Positions 1-7,577 of a DNA stretch of 64,000 nt are shown in pieces. A program made the translations under genes and the position numbers. The stretch comes from Clostridiaceae bacterium. Lineage in GTDB: Bacteria > Bacillota > Clostridia > Oscillospirales > Acutalibacteraceae. Position 1 is the stretch's first letter; each line of letters starts with the position of its first letter. Where the stretch lies: NCBI GenBank assembly GCA_021769555.1, contig JAETSR010000001.1, positions 496,001 to 560,000 of the forward strand, given 5' to 3'. A model generated the notes under the pieces. That model was not told the DNA's origin and did not search any database. It saw only the letters and a list, made by a program, of their open reading frames with translations.

Positions 1-869
1 CCGGTGTCCAGATAATTCTGCACCTTCGCCAAATCACCGTCCCTTGTGGAGCAGTCAAACAAAAGATGAATACCGTCTCCGTATTTCTCACGCAGCGCGG
101 ACAGACAGTCCAGCGTAAGATTACTGCCGGTCAGCTTGCCAGCGATTTCCTCCGGGCACTGCCAAACATCTTCTGCGACAGTATGCCAATCATCATACAG
201 CAGAAGCGACGCGTCCACTAGGACATTCTTGCTCTCCGCATTAGGGAAGTAATTGGTAAAAACATCATCCGAGAGAAGCGCGGCGGCAAATCCCCCTGCG
301 CTGTACCCGGTTACAACAACAGCCTCCGGGTCAGTAATACCGGCAAGTTCTGACACTTTTTGCATGGCCTCGGTATAGTTCACATAGCCATTGTGATAGA
401 GAATTTTCTCTTTTCCATCGTTGTCGATGTAGCGAAACTCCCCGGTTCCGGCATGAAAATCCCCGGTCGCATAGGGAAATAAGATGATGCTCCAATTTTT
501 GAAGGGACTGCCCTCCACATCCGAAGCGAGGCCGCCCATATTCATGGTGACATTCGCCAGCATATCCGGCCAGACCATTTTGGTGTTGTAAGTATCGCCC
601 CGTGCTGTCTCTTCATTTATGCTGACGCCGCCGCCCGCAAAGTAGACCATCACTTTATTTTCGCTGCCCTTTTTGAACAGGGCGTGGTAGCCGTTCCCTT
701 CAGAGTCCTTCATCGCCGCGCTCTCCACGCGATACCATTTTCCCATGTCTGGGTTTTCCTTCAGATTGGGGTATCTCAGGACGAAAAAGTACACGAATAG
801 GGCGGCGATAATCAGTACTAAAAGTAGAATCCCCAGAACTTTCAAGGTGATTTTTAGCGCTTTTGCCAT
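1..869 (-). CDS. Pectinacetylesterase-family secreted or anchored hydrolase, C-terminus cut by window edge
   Basis: The reading frame runs from an ATG at 869 down to base 1 without a stop, so about 289 residues are visible and the C-terminus lies outside. A single hydrophobic segment at residues 5-26 looks like a signal anchor. Two motifs recall the pectinacetylesterase/NOTUM alpha/beta-hydrolase family: a YFAGGG oxyanion-hole segment near residue 72, and GYSAGGFAA (Gly-x-Ser-x-Gly, nucleophile Ser) in the middle. An LFDCSTRDGD stretch follows near the window edge. The family removes acetyl esters from pectin and related glycans at the cell surface. The assignment to deacetylation of a carbohydrate is inference; a general ester hydrolase is possible. 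It is divergent from the TetR gene, and its promoter overlaps a palindrome, so control by that regulator is likely. Confidence 0.75.
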   Translation of the reverse strand, partial: MAKALKITLKVLGILLLVLIIAALFVYFFVLRYPNLKENPDMGKWYRVESAAMKDSEGNGYHALFKKGSENKVMVYFAGGGVSINEETARGDTYNTKMVWPDMLANVTMNMGGLASDVEGSPFKNWSIILFPYATGDFHAGTGEFRYIDNDGKEKILYHNGYVNYTEAMQKVSELAGITDPEAVVVTGYSAGGFAAALLSDDVFTNYFPNAESKNVLVDASLLLYDDWHTVAEDVWQCPEEIAGKLTGSNLTLDCLSALREKYGDGIHLLFDCSTRDGDLAKVQNYLDT

Positions 870-901
870 CTAAAACTTCATTCCTTTCCATCGTTACGTG
901 A

Positions 902-930
902 TTGACAACTTCACCGCGTTGTGTTAAGAT
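902..930 (+). promoter_or_regulatory. Sigma-A promoter for the TetR gene
   Basis: TTGACA (902-907) and TAAGAT (925-930) are separated by 17 bp and point toward the TetR start at 1003. Confidence 0.7.
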
Positions 931-953
931 GCTGGTGATATATCTGTCTCAGC

Positions 954-967
954 GATACGATTGTATC
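954..967. promoter_or_regulatory. Candidate TetR operator
   Basis: GATAC-gatt-GTATC is a perfect inverted repeat. It covers the -10 of the leftward esterase promoter and lies just after the start region of the rightward TetR promoter. One dimer site could therefore repress the esterase and autoregulate the repressor. The placement is seen; binding is inference. Confidence 0.55.
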
Positions 968-988
968 ATTAGATTATCCAAGTGTCAA
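960..988 (-). promoter_or_regulatory. Sigma-A promoter for the esterase gene
   Basis: On the minus strand, TTGACA (988-983) and TACAAT (965-960) are separated by exactly 17 bp, about 90 bp upstream of the esterase start at 869. The -10 is embedded in the GATAC/GTATC palindrome. Confidence 0.7.
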
Positions 989-1002
989 TAGGAGGCGGCA
1001 AA

Positions 1003-1536
1003 ATGAAACAAATCCCCCAAAATGTATCACCGTTCAGCAATGAGGCGAGAAACGCCTATGTTAAGGAGCATATTACCCAGGCAATTCTGGAACTGCTCCG
1101 GGACAAGCCCATCGGGGAGATATCCGTCAGCGAACTCACTGCGCTTGCGGGAATCGGCAGGGCCTCATTTTACCGTAATTTTGAGAGCAAAGAGGACATC
1201 ATAAGGGCGCATATCCGTCAGCTTTTCCAGGAGTGGACTTCCGAGGCAAACGGAAAAGAAAACAGGCCGTTGAGCGAGCTGCTCGGCCTGATGTTCGCGC
1301 ATTTTGAAAAGCACAGGGATTTTTACGGACTGCTGAATGAGCGTGGGCTTACCTATCTTTTGAAGGATGTTATCACCGGGCTTTGCGGGCTGAAGCCCGG
1401 ACTTCCAAAGGTGGACGCCTATGCAAAGGCTTATGCGGCCTACACATTGTACGGCTGGGTCGAGGTATGGTTCCAGCGGGGAATGGTCGATACAGCGGAG
1501 GAGATTGCGGAGATGTTCAGGGCGCGGGGGCTTTGA
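1003..1536 (+). CDS. TetR/AcrR family transcriptional regulator
   Basis: The 177-residue protein has an N-terminal TetR helix-turn-helix: ITQAILELL at about 24-32, then a recognition region ending in the typical GIGRASFYRNFESKEDI pattern. A helical C-terminal ligand/dimer domain follows. TetR proteins repress nearby genes until a small ligand binds. The ATG at 1003 is chosen over an in-frame GTG at 982 because GGAGG sits at 991-995, correctly spaced for 1003, and the GTG falls inside the -35 box of the opposing promoter. The gene is divergent from the esterase, the probable target together with itself. The ligand is unknown. Confidence 0.85.
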   Translation: MKQIPQNVSPFSNEARNAYVKEHITQAILELLRDKPIGEISVSELTALAGIGRASFYRNFESKEDIIRAHIRQLFQEWTSEANGKENRPLSELLGLMFAHFEKHRDFYGLLNERGLTYLLKDVITGLCGLKPGLPKVDAYAKAYAAYTLYGWVEVWFQRGMVDTAEEIAEMFRARGL

Positions 1537-1575
1537 AAGGATATCCGCGATTATATCAAACTGAAATAAACTTAC

Positions 1576-1617
1576 AAACCGTCCGTGTGCGCCGTCAAGG
1601 CACATGCGGGCGGTTTT
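1576..1617 (+). terminator. Intrinsic terminator after the TetR gene
   Basis: A long hairpin pairs AAACCGTCCG with CGGGCGGTTT, and TGTGC with GCACA inside. It begins about 40 bp after the TetR stop and ends in a short T run. Confidence 0.6.
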
Positions 1618-1764
1618 GCATAATATGCACGGCTAACCTCTGAAATCGGGTGATAAATATTATTTTATGCCAACTGAATGTTTAAAATCATCGGCTTAAT
1701 GACCAAATGCAGCGTCGAAACTTTAGGCGTTCTGTCGAATTTTGCTTTGAAATAAAATTTCATC

Positions 1765-1793
1765 TTGACAGCAGAGAAACTGAGTATTATAAT
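1765..1793 (+). promoter_or_regulatory. Perfect-consensus promoter of the first sugar operon
   Basis: TTGACA (1765-1770), a 17-bp spacer and TATAAT (1788-1793). Transcription would start near 1800 and leave an untranslated leader of about 265 nt before the lipoprotein gene at 2067. Such a strong promoter implies that repression or leader control sets the expression level. Confidence 0.8.
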
Positions 1794-1815
1794 CAAGCAA
1801 AAGGAGCGAAGGTAT

Positions 1816-1829
1816 ATTGTAATTACAAT
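1816..1829. promoter_or_regulatory. Candidate GntR/HutC operator
   Basis: ATTGTAATTACAAT is a perfect 14-bp palindrome about 15-30 bp after the predicted transcription start. Its core TTGT-N4-ACAA resembles HutC-subfamily GntR operators such as the TreR type. The GntR regulator of this operon (7578) is the natural candidate. A second perfect palindrome, GCATAATATTATGC, lies at 1874-1887. Confidence 0.5.
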
Positions 1830-1873
1830 CTATCTGGATGTTAAATACAATATTCCACATTGGAATTAAAGCC

Positions 1874-1963
1874 GCATAATATTATGCGAAGGGTTTTTCC
1901 CGCAGTGAAAAACCATAGCAGGCTGTTCCGATGAAACAGGGAAAGGGTCCCGTGGGGCCTGTA
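1874..1963 (+). promoter_or_regulatory. Structured 5' leader of the first sugar operon, class unknown
   Basis: Successive pairings can be drawn. The palindrome GCATAAT/ATTATGC (1874-1887) comes first. Next is a 7-bp hairpin GGTTTTT/AAAAACC (1892-1914). Then an outer stem CAGGC/GCCTG (1919-1923 with 1957-1961) encloses CTGTT/AACAG (1923-1939) and a GGG/CCC hairpin up to 1951. The shape is a small multi-branch junction. I checked for TPP, cobalamin, SAM and c-di-GMP signatures and saw none. It could be a regulatory RNA or an mRNA-stabilising leader. Confidence 0.35.
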
Positions 1964-2066
1964 ACCGCTCCTATCCAAAACAGAAAGGACTGAGAGCCAG
2001 AAACCTATGAAAGCCCGACGGAGAAACGAAAACCAAAAAAATCAAGCAAACACAGGAGGCTTTTCA

Positions 2067-3764
2067 ATGAAAATGAAGAAATTTGCCGCGTTATTCCTGG
2101 CACTGGCTCTGGTGCTCACCACCTTTGCGGCCTGCGGCGGCGATAAACAAAGCTCAACGTCAAGTAAGACTGGGGAGAGCTCCAAGACCGAAGACAGCTC
2201 CGCGGACGGCGGGTCCGAGGCCTCTGGCGAAGACGCAAACGCCGGGGACATCACCTGGGACACCGCGGACCTTAGCTGGAAGAAAACGACAGACCCTGTT
2301 ACAATGACCTGCTACATAGACTTCGACTGGTATGCCTACGATACCTGGGGCAACGACGACGTCTCCCAGCTCATCACCGAGGAGACCGGCGTCACCCTGG
2401 ACGTTACAAAGTCCTCCGACTTAAACCAGCTGCAGGTGCTGCTGGCGGCCGGCGAGCTCCCGGACCTGATATTCACCACAAACCAGGTCACCCGCTTTAT
2501 GGACCCCGACCAGTGCTACCCCTATGACGAGCTGATAAACGAGTACTGCCCTGAGTTCATGAAGCTCATAGACCCTGTTGAGCTTGTAAACAACACCCAG
2601 GACGACGGCCACTTCTACACCCTCAGGTCCCACTACAGCAGCGCTTCCGACTTCGCTGACCCCCGCTGGGTGCCCTCCCCCGGAGACTCCGGCCTGTATC
2701 TCCGCACCGACCTTATGGAGGACATGGGCAAGGAAATGCCCGCTACCATTGAGGAGTTCAAGGCCCTTTTGGAGGAGGCCCATGCTAAGTACCCGGACCT
2801 GGCCGCCTATATGCCCCATCCCACCTGGGCCAACCCCCTTTGCGAGTTCTACGGCTTCACCTCCCCAACGGCTATAAGCTATGAGGGCGACGACGCCTTC
2901 ATAGGCCTTTCGGACCCCAGCTTCAAGGATTGGCTAAAGTTCATGAACAGCCTGGTGCAGGACGGCCTGATGAGCGTTGAGGCCTACACCTACGAGCCCG
3001 AGCAGTTCTTCCAGATAGTGCGCTCCGCGGGCGTTTTCTCCGCCTCCTACAACACCAATCTGGCTTCGGACACAAACAAGAACTATTACGACGCAAATGA
3101 TATCGACGCCCATCTTGAGCCCGTTGTGGCGGCTCTGACCCATGACGGCAAGGGCGAGTACGCTCCTCTTGATGCCGCTACCGGCTGGGCATACTTCTTC
3201 ATCAGCAAGAACTGCAAGACCCCCGACAGGGCTATCAACCTGGTCGAGTACCTCAAGAGCCCCTATGGCGACCATCTGACACAGTGGGGCATTGAGGGCA
3301 AGCACTATGACCTCAATGAGGACGGCCTCTTAGTGCGCACCGACTATTACCTTGACAAGGTTGAGGCCGGCGAGAGCAGCACCCTGGGCATAGGCCCCTG
3401 GTACTTCATGGCCTCAGGCCTCGGCGAGGCAGTGGCTGTGAAATCCGGCTCCCTGGCATATCCCGAGTACGCCACAAGCGACCTGAACCTGCTGGAGTTC
3501 CGCAAGGAGCACTACAACCGCCAGCCCGCCCTGGCCTTCACAACCCCGGCCGCCGACACCGACGAGTTCATCATCAAGACCAAGCTCACCGAGCTCTGGA
3601 ACAACTCCCAGGTGGGCCTGTACTCCGCCGAGGACTTTGAGAGCGCCTATAACGAGTTCGCCGCCAACTGCGAGCAGATTGGCATACAGAAGCTCAACGA
3701 CTTCTACACCGAGAAGTTCCAGGCGGCACTGAAGAAATATGAGGACGCCGGCATAACCTTCTAA
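2067..3764 (+). CDS. Carbohydrate ABC transporter substrate-binding lipoprotein
   Basis: The 565-residue protein begins with a lipoprotein signal peptide and a lipobox ending at Cys23 (TTFAAC). A Ser/Asp/Glu-rich linker follows, then a family-1 extracellular solute-binding fold of the long LplA/YtcQ type. It would be anchored on the outer face of the membrane and deliver an oligosaccharide to the two permeases downstream. The ATG at 2067 is used because AGGAGG lies at 2054-2059; an in-frame ATG at 2007 would add 20 polar residues before the signal peptide and has no good ribosome site. It is the first gene of the operon. A strong stem-loop follows the gene and may leave its message more abundant than the rest. 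The exact ligand cannot be read; downstream genes suggest an amino-sugar glycan. Confidence 0.88.
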   Translation: MKMKKFAALFLALALVLTTFAACGGDKQSSTSSKTGESSKTEDSSADGGSEASGEDANAGDITWDTADLSWKKTTDPVTMTCYIDFDWYAYDTWGNDDVSQLITEETGVTLDVTKSSDLNQLQVLLAAGELPDLIFTTNQVTRFMDPDQCYPYDELINEYCPEFMKLIDPVELVNNTQDDGHFYTLRSHYSSASDFADPRWVPSPGDSGLYLRTDLMEDMGKEMPATIEEFKALLEEAHAKYPDLAAYMPHPTWANPLCEFYGFTSPTAISYEGDDAFIGLSDPSFKDWLKFMNSLVQDGLMSVEAYTYEPEQFFQIVRSAGVFSASYNTNLASDTNKNYYDANDIDAHLEPVVAALTHDGKGEYAPLDAATGWAYFFISKNCKTPDRAINLVEYLKSPYGDHLTQWGIEGKHYDLNEDGLLVRTDYYLDKVEAGESSTLGIGPWYFMASGLGEAVAVKSGSLAYPEYATSDLNLLEFRKEHYNRQPALAFTTPAADTDEFIIKTKLTELWNNSQVGLYSAEDFESAYNEFAANCEQIGIQKLNDFYTEKFQAALKKYEDAGITF

Positions 3765-3793
3765 AAATTTCTGCTGATAATTATAGAGCTTAC

Positions 3794-3835
3794 GGAAGTC
3801 CCCGCCTTGAAATATTTTTGCGAGGCGGGGATTCC
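3794..3835 (+). promoter_or_regulatory. Intercistronic stem-loop after the binding-protein gene
   Basis: TCCCCGCCT pairs with AGGCGGGGA, extended by GGAA/TTCC, giving a GC-rich hairpin 20 bp before the next gene. No T tract follows, so it is more likely a 3'-end stabiliser or RNase stop than a terminator. Such elements commonly keep binding-protein mRNA in excess over permease mRNA. Confidence 0.55.
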
Positions 3836-3854
3836 ATATTTTAAGGAGAAAACT

Positions 3855-5600
3855 ATGAGCGAAAAGATAATGCTTGCAAAGCACGGCAAAACTGAGTTCC
3901 ATATAGTCACAGCCCGGGATTCCATAGCATCCGAACGCCACGCGGCCGAAGAGCTCAAGCGCTTTCTCGGGGAGATTACCGGCGCGGACTACCCCATATT
4001 CTTCGACGACGAGCCAGCCTGTGAGACTGAGATACTGGTGGGGGACAGCGCCCGGGTGAGGGAGCTTCAGTGCGGCATAGACATATCCTCCCTTGGCCAG
4101 GAGGGCTTCACCATCAAAACAGTGGGCAAGCGCCTTGTGATTGCGGGCGGCAGGCCCCGGGGCACCCTCTACGGCGTGTACACCTTCCTTGAGAACTACC
4201 TTGGCTGCCGGTGGTTCACAAAGACAGTCAGCCGCATACCAAAGCGCTGCTGTGTTGAGCTGCCTGATATTGAGAACGACACCCAGGTGCCTGTCCTTGA
4301 GTACCGCGACCCCTTCTGCGCGGGGAACATGGACACGGACTGGCATGTGAGAAACAAGTCCAACAGCACAATGCTTGATGCGGGGGACGCATATGGCTAC
4401 AAGATGGAGTACTTCCCCTTCGTGCACACCTTCGACCAGCTGGTGCCCGTTGCCGAGTACTATGATACCCACCCGGAGTACTTTGCCCTGGTGGACGGCA
4501 AGCGCTTAAAGGAGCGCACCCAGCTGTGCCTGACGAACCCCGAGGTGCTGGAAATATCCATAAACCGCGTTCGCCAGTGGCTGAAAGAGCACCCCAAGGC
4601 CCAGATAGTTTCCGTCTCCCAGAACGACTGCTTCGACCCCTGCCAGTGCGACGCCTGCAAGGCCATCGACGAGCGGGAGGGCAGCCACGCGGGGACGCTC
4701 ATTGAGTTCGTAAACAAGGTGGCCGAGGCCATTGAGCCCGACTATCCCAACGTGATAATCGACACCCTGGCCTATACCTACACCCGCAAGGCCCCGAAGT
4801 TTATCCGGCCCCGGCATAATGTGGCTGTGCGCCTGTGCAGCATAGAGTGCTGCTTTGCCCACCCCCTCTCGGAGTGCGACCATGTGGCCTCCTTCGCCTC
4901 ACGCTCCTGGGCCCGGGACGGCTTTGCCAACGACCTTAAAGACTGGGCAAAGGTCTGCGACCGCCTGCATATCTGGGACTACACCACCAACTTCGCCCAC
5001 TACCTGAACCCCTTCCCGGACTTCAAGGTGATAGGCCCCAACATCAGGTTCTTTATCGAGAACCACGTGACCGGCATATTCGAGGAGGGCAACGCCTGCC
5101 GGGGCCGCAACGGCGAGCTCAATGAGCTGAGGCAGTATGTTGAGGCAAAGCTCCTCTGGGACCCGAGCCTTGATACCGACACTTTAGTCAACGAGTTTAT
5201 CTCCGGGGTATACGGCATGGCGGCGGCCCCCATGAGGGAGTACTACGACCTTATGCACGCCCAGGTGGAGGATAAGGATGTGCATATGGGCATATACGAC
5301 ACCCCCCACAGCGCCTACCTGAACGGAGAATTTATTAAGAAAGCGGACGAGCTCTTCGACCGCGCGGAAATGCTGGCCGACGACAAGCGGGTGCTCAGTG
5401 AAGTGAGGCTCGCGAGGCTCTCCATCCGGTACTTAAAGCTCACCCATATCCCTGTTGAGGACCCCAATAGGGCCGCTCTCGTTGAGGAGTTCGCCCGGGA
5501 CCTCAAGGCCTTCGGCTTCACGGAGATTCGGGAGGGAATGCCCCTTGAGGAGTCCCTTGATATCCTGCGCCGGGGCGAGCTGAAACTGGTGAACACCTGA
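3855..5600 (+). CDS. DUF4838 protein with glycosidase-type N-terminal domain
   Basis: The 581-residue protein has no signal peptide, so it is probably cytoplasmic. The first ~130 residues resemble the alpha/beta domain that precedes catalytic barrels in GH67 and GH20 enzymes; its conserved stretch GRPRGTLYGVYTFLENYLGC is readable near residues 98-117. The remaining residues match the DUF4838 pattern: SQNDCFDPCQC with clustered cysteines, then the YTRKAPKFIRPRHNV and WDYTTNFAHYLNPFPDF segments. DUF4838 proteins are barrel-like and presumed glycoside hydrolases, but no substrate is established to my knowledge. The ATG at 3855 has AAGGAG eight bases upstream; an in-frame ATG at 3807 would read through the hairpin. 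The position between binding protein and permeases suggests it cleaves the imported oligosaccharide. Confidence 0.8.
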   Translation: MSEKIMLAKHGKTEFHIVTARDSIASERHAAEELKRFLGEITGADYPIFFDDEPACETEILVGDSARVRELQCGIDISSLGQEGFTIKTVGKRLVIAGGRPRGTLYGVYTFLENYLGCRWFTKTVSRIPKRCCVELPDIENDTQVPVLEYRDPFCAGNMDTDWHVRNKSNSTMLDAGDAYGYKMEYFPFVHTFDQLVPVAEYYDTHPEYFALVDGKRLKERTQLCLTNPEVLEISINRVRQWLKEHPKAQIVSVSQNDCFDPCQCDACKAIDEREGSHAGTLIEFVNKVAEAIEPDYPNVIIDTLAYTYTRKAPKFIRPRHNVAVRLCSIECCFAHPLSECDHVASFASRSWARDGFANDLKDWAKVCDRLHIWDYTTNFAHYLNPFPDFKVIGPNIRFFIENHVTGIFEEGNACRGRNGELNELRQYVEAKLLWDPSLDTDTLVNEFISGVYGMAAAPMREYYDLMHAQVEDKDVHMGIYDTPHSAYLNGEFIKKADELFDRAEMLADDKRVLSEVRLARLSIRYLKLTHIPVEDPNRAALVEEFARDLKAFGFTEIREGMPLEESLDILRRGELKLVNT

Positions 5601-5622
5601 TAACAGTAAAGGAGGTGCCAAA

Positions 5623-6612
5623 TTGGCAGCGAAAGTTAATAGGGCTCCAGGCGGTTCCGCAAACAGCGGTTCCGCTAATAGCGGGGCCTGGAAGCGCTTC
5701 AAATCACAGTTCACCCTGCAGGTCTTCGCCTGGATGGGAGTGGCGTTCCTGATAATATTCTGCTTCATCCCCATGTTCGGCATTATAATTGCCTTTAAGG
5801 ACTATAAGCTGACCCAGGGCATACTGGGCTTCTTCACCAGCGACTGGGTGGGCCTCAAGTGGTTCTCCGAGTTCTACCACGACCTGGTGTTCTGGCCCAC
5901 CATACGCAACACCATTTCAATGAGCCTCTTGAAGCTCGTCTTCACCTTCCCTGTGCCCATTATCTTCGCCCTGGCGGTGAACGAGGTGCGCATAAGCCCC
6001 ATAAAGCGCACGGTGCAGACCATCAGCTATCTGCCCCACTTTATCTCCTGGGTTGTGGTCTCAGGCATGCTCTTCTCCTTCCTGAACGAGCAGAACGGCC
6101 TTCTGAACCAGGCGCTCTTGGGGATGGGCGTTATCGACAAGCCCATATCCTTCCTCTCCGGGCCCCAGTACTTTCTGCCCATAGTGGTTATAAGCGACAT
6201 CTGGAAGGAAATGGGCTGGTGGGCCATAATCTTCCTGGCGGCCATCACCAGCGTGGACCTCTCCATGTACGAGGCCGCGAAGGTGGACGGCGCGGGGAGG
6301 CTCAAGCAGATATGGCATATCACCCTGCCCAGCATTAAGGGCACAATAGTGATAGTGCTCATCATGTCCATCGGCAACCTCTTCGGCGGAGGTATCAGCG
6401 GCTCGAACTTCGACCAGGCCTATATGCTGGGGAACGTGGCGAACAACAGCGTCTCGGAGATACTACAGACCTACACCTTAAAGATGGGCCTCTCACAGGG
6501 CCGCTTCTCCTACGCCACGGCAATAAGCCTTATGCAGTCCATAATCTCACTGATACTGGTGTCAACAAGCAACTGGATATCCAATAAGCTTACAGGCACC
6601 GGACTATTCTAA
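5623..6612 (+). CDS. Carbohydrate ABC transporter permease, LplB type
   Basis: A 329-residue inner-membrane protein with six predicted hydrophobic segments and the binding-protein-dependent transport EAA loop (YEAAKVDGAGRLKQIWHITLP, about residues 210-230). The N-terminal FIPMFGIIIAFKDYK segment is typical of LplB/YtcQ-linked permeases. It pairs with the next gene to form the channel for the upstream lipoprotein. The start is TTG at 5623, supported by AAAGGAGGTG at 5608-5617. No ATPase gene is present in the operon, so a shared MsmK/UgpC-type ATPase elsewhere probably energises it, as is common in Firmicutes. Confidence 0.92.
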   Translation: MAAKVNRAPGGSANSGSANSGAWKRFKSQFTLQVFAWMGVAFLIIFCFIPMFGIIIAFKDYKLTQGILGFFTSDWVGLKWFSEFYHDLVFWPTIRNTISMSLLKLVFTFPVPIIFALAVNEVRISPIKRTVQTISYLPHFISWVVVSGMLFSFLNEQNGLLNQALLGMGVIDKPISFLSGPQYFLPIVVISDIWKEMGWWAIIFLAAITSVDLSMYEAAKVDGAGRLKQIWHITLPSIKGTIVIVLIMSIGNLFGGGISGSNFDQAYMLGNVANNSVSEILQTYTLKMGLSQGRFSYATAISLMQSIISLILVSTSNWISNKLTGTGLF

Positions 6613-6630
6613 AGGAAGGAGGAGACAGGA

Positions 6631-7548
6631 ATGAGCGCGAAAAATCCCAACAAGATACGCAGGACCAGGGAGGACTGGGCGGTGGATACCGTGGTATATA
6701 TCATCATGGCCGTGGTGTTCCTTGCCTGCCTGTACCCCTTCTACTATTCCCTTGTCATCTCCTTCAACGAGGGCATAGACGCTTCCAGGGGCGGCATATT
6801 CTTCTGGCCCAGGAAGTTCACCCTTGAGAACTACCAGGCCGTGTTCAAGGACCAGAACCTCTTAAAGGCATACGGCGTCACTATTGCCCGCACCCTTATC
6901 GGCACTGTTTCAAGCGTGCTGTTCACGGCCCTTTTCTCCTACGCCCTGGCCCATAAGAACCTGATGGGCAGAAGGTTTTACTCAATGCTGCTGATAATCT
7001 CCATGTACTTCGGCGGCGGGCTGATACCGTACTTTATACTTATAAAGAAGATACAGCTGATGAACACCTTCTGGGTGTATATAATCCCAAGCCTCCTCAG
7101 TGCATTTAACGCCATAATCATGATGAACTTCTTCAGGGAGCTCCCTGCGGAATTGGAGGAGTCCGCGAAGATAGACGGCGCCAACGACGTGATGATATTC
7201 TTCCGGATAATCTTCCCAATCTCAAAGCCGGTGCTTGCCACTATAGCCCTCTTTAACGGCGTGGGCCACTGGAACGCATGGTTCGACTCAGCCTACTATG
7301 TCACCGACAAGAGCCTAAAGACAGTGGCGTTCCGGCTCATGGAGCTTGTGAACCAGGCGAACCTAACCTCTGTCTCCGGCGCCGACGCCATGTCCCAGCG
7401 GGCCGGCACCATGGCCGCCCAGACCTTCACCGCCGAGACCATACGCATGGCCACCATGATAGTGGTGGTAGTGCCTATCATACTGGTGTACCCCTTCCTG
7501 CAAAAATACTTTGTGAAGGGCATAATGATAGGCTCCGTGAAGGGCTGA
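6631..7548 (+). CDS. Carbohydrate ABC transporter permease, YtcP type
   Basis: A 305-residue membrane protein, the usual second permease (MalG-like) of LplB/YtcP systems. It has an N-terminal membrane segment, an FNEGIDASRGG periplasmic-type loop and six hydrophobic helices. The EAA loop reads LEESAKIDGANDVMIFFRIIFP near residues 172-193. The C-terminus ends in the family-typical PFLQKYFVKGIMIGSVKG. AAGGAGG-like ribosome site precedes the ATG, 18 bp after the first permease stop, so the two are co-transcribed and translated in similar amounts. Confidence 0.92.
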   Translation: MSAKNPNKIRRTREDWAVDTVVYIIMAVVFLACLYPFYYSLVISFNEGIDASRGGIFFWPRKFTLENYQAVFKDQNLLKAYGVTIARTLIGTVSSVLFTALFSYALAHKNLMGRRFYSMLLIISMYFGGGLIPYFILIKKIQLMNTFWVYIIPSLLSAFNAIIMMNFFRELPAELEESAKIDGANDVMIFFRIIFPISKPVLATIALFNGVGHWNAWFDSAYYVTDKSLKTVAFRLMELVNQANLTSVSGADAMSQRAGTMAAQTFTAETIRMATMIVVVVPIILVYPFLQKYFVKGIMIGSVKG

Positions 7549-7577
7549 GCAGTTCAAAAAAGTCAGGAGGCGGGAAG

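Noticed and set aside
982-1002. GTG start for the TetR gene
   Set aside because: It falls in the -35 of the opposing promoter, and GGAGG at 991-995 serves the ATG at 1003.
1874-2000. Known riboswitch (TPP, cobalamin, SAM, c-di-GMP) in the leader
   Set aside because: A CTGAGAG string at 1988-1994 recalls the TPP motif, but no partner elements are present and the fold does not match the other classes.
3414-4472. Long 352-residue minus-strand frame
   Set aside because: It is antisense to the binding-protein and DUF4838 genes, lacks a ribosome site, and its composition is that of a GC-rich shadow frame.
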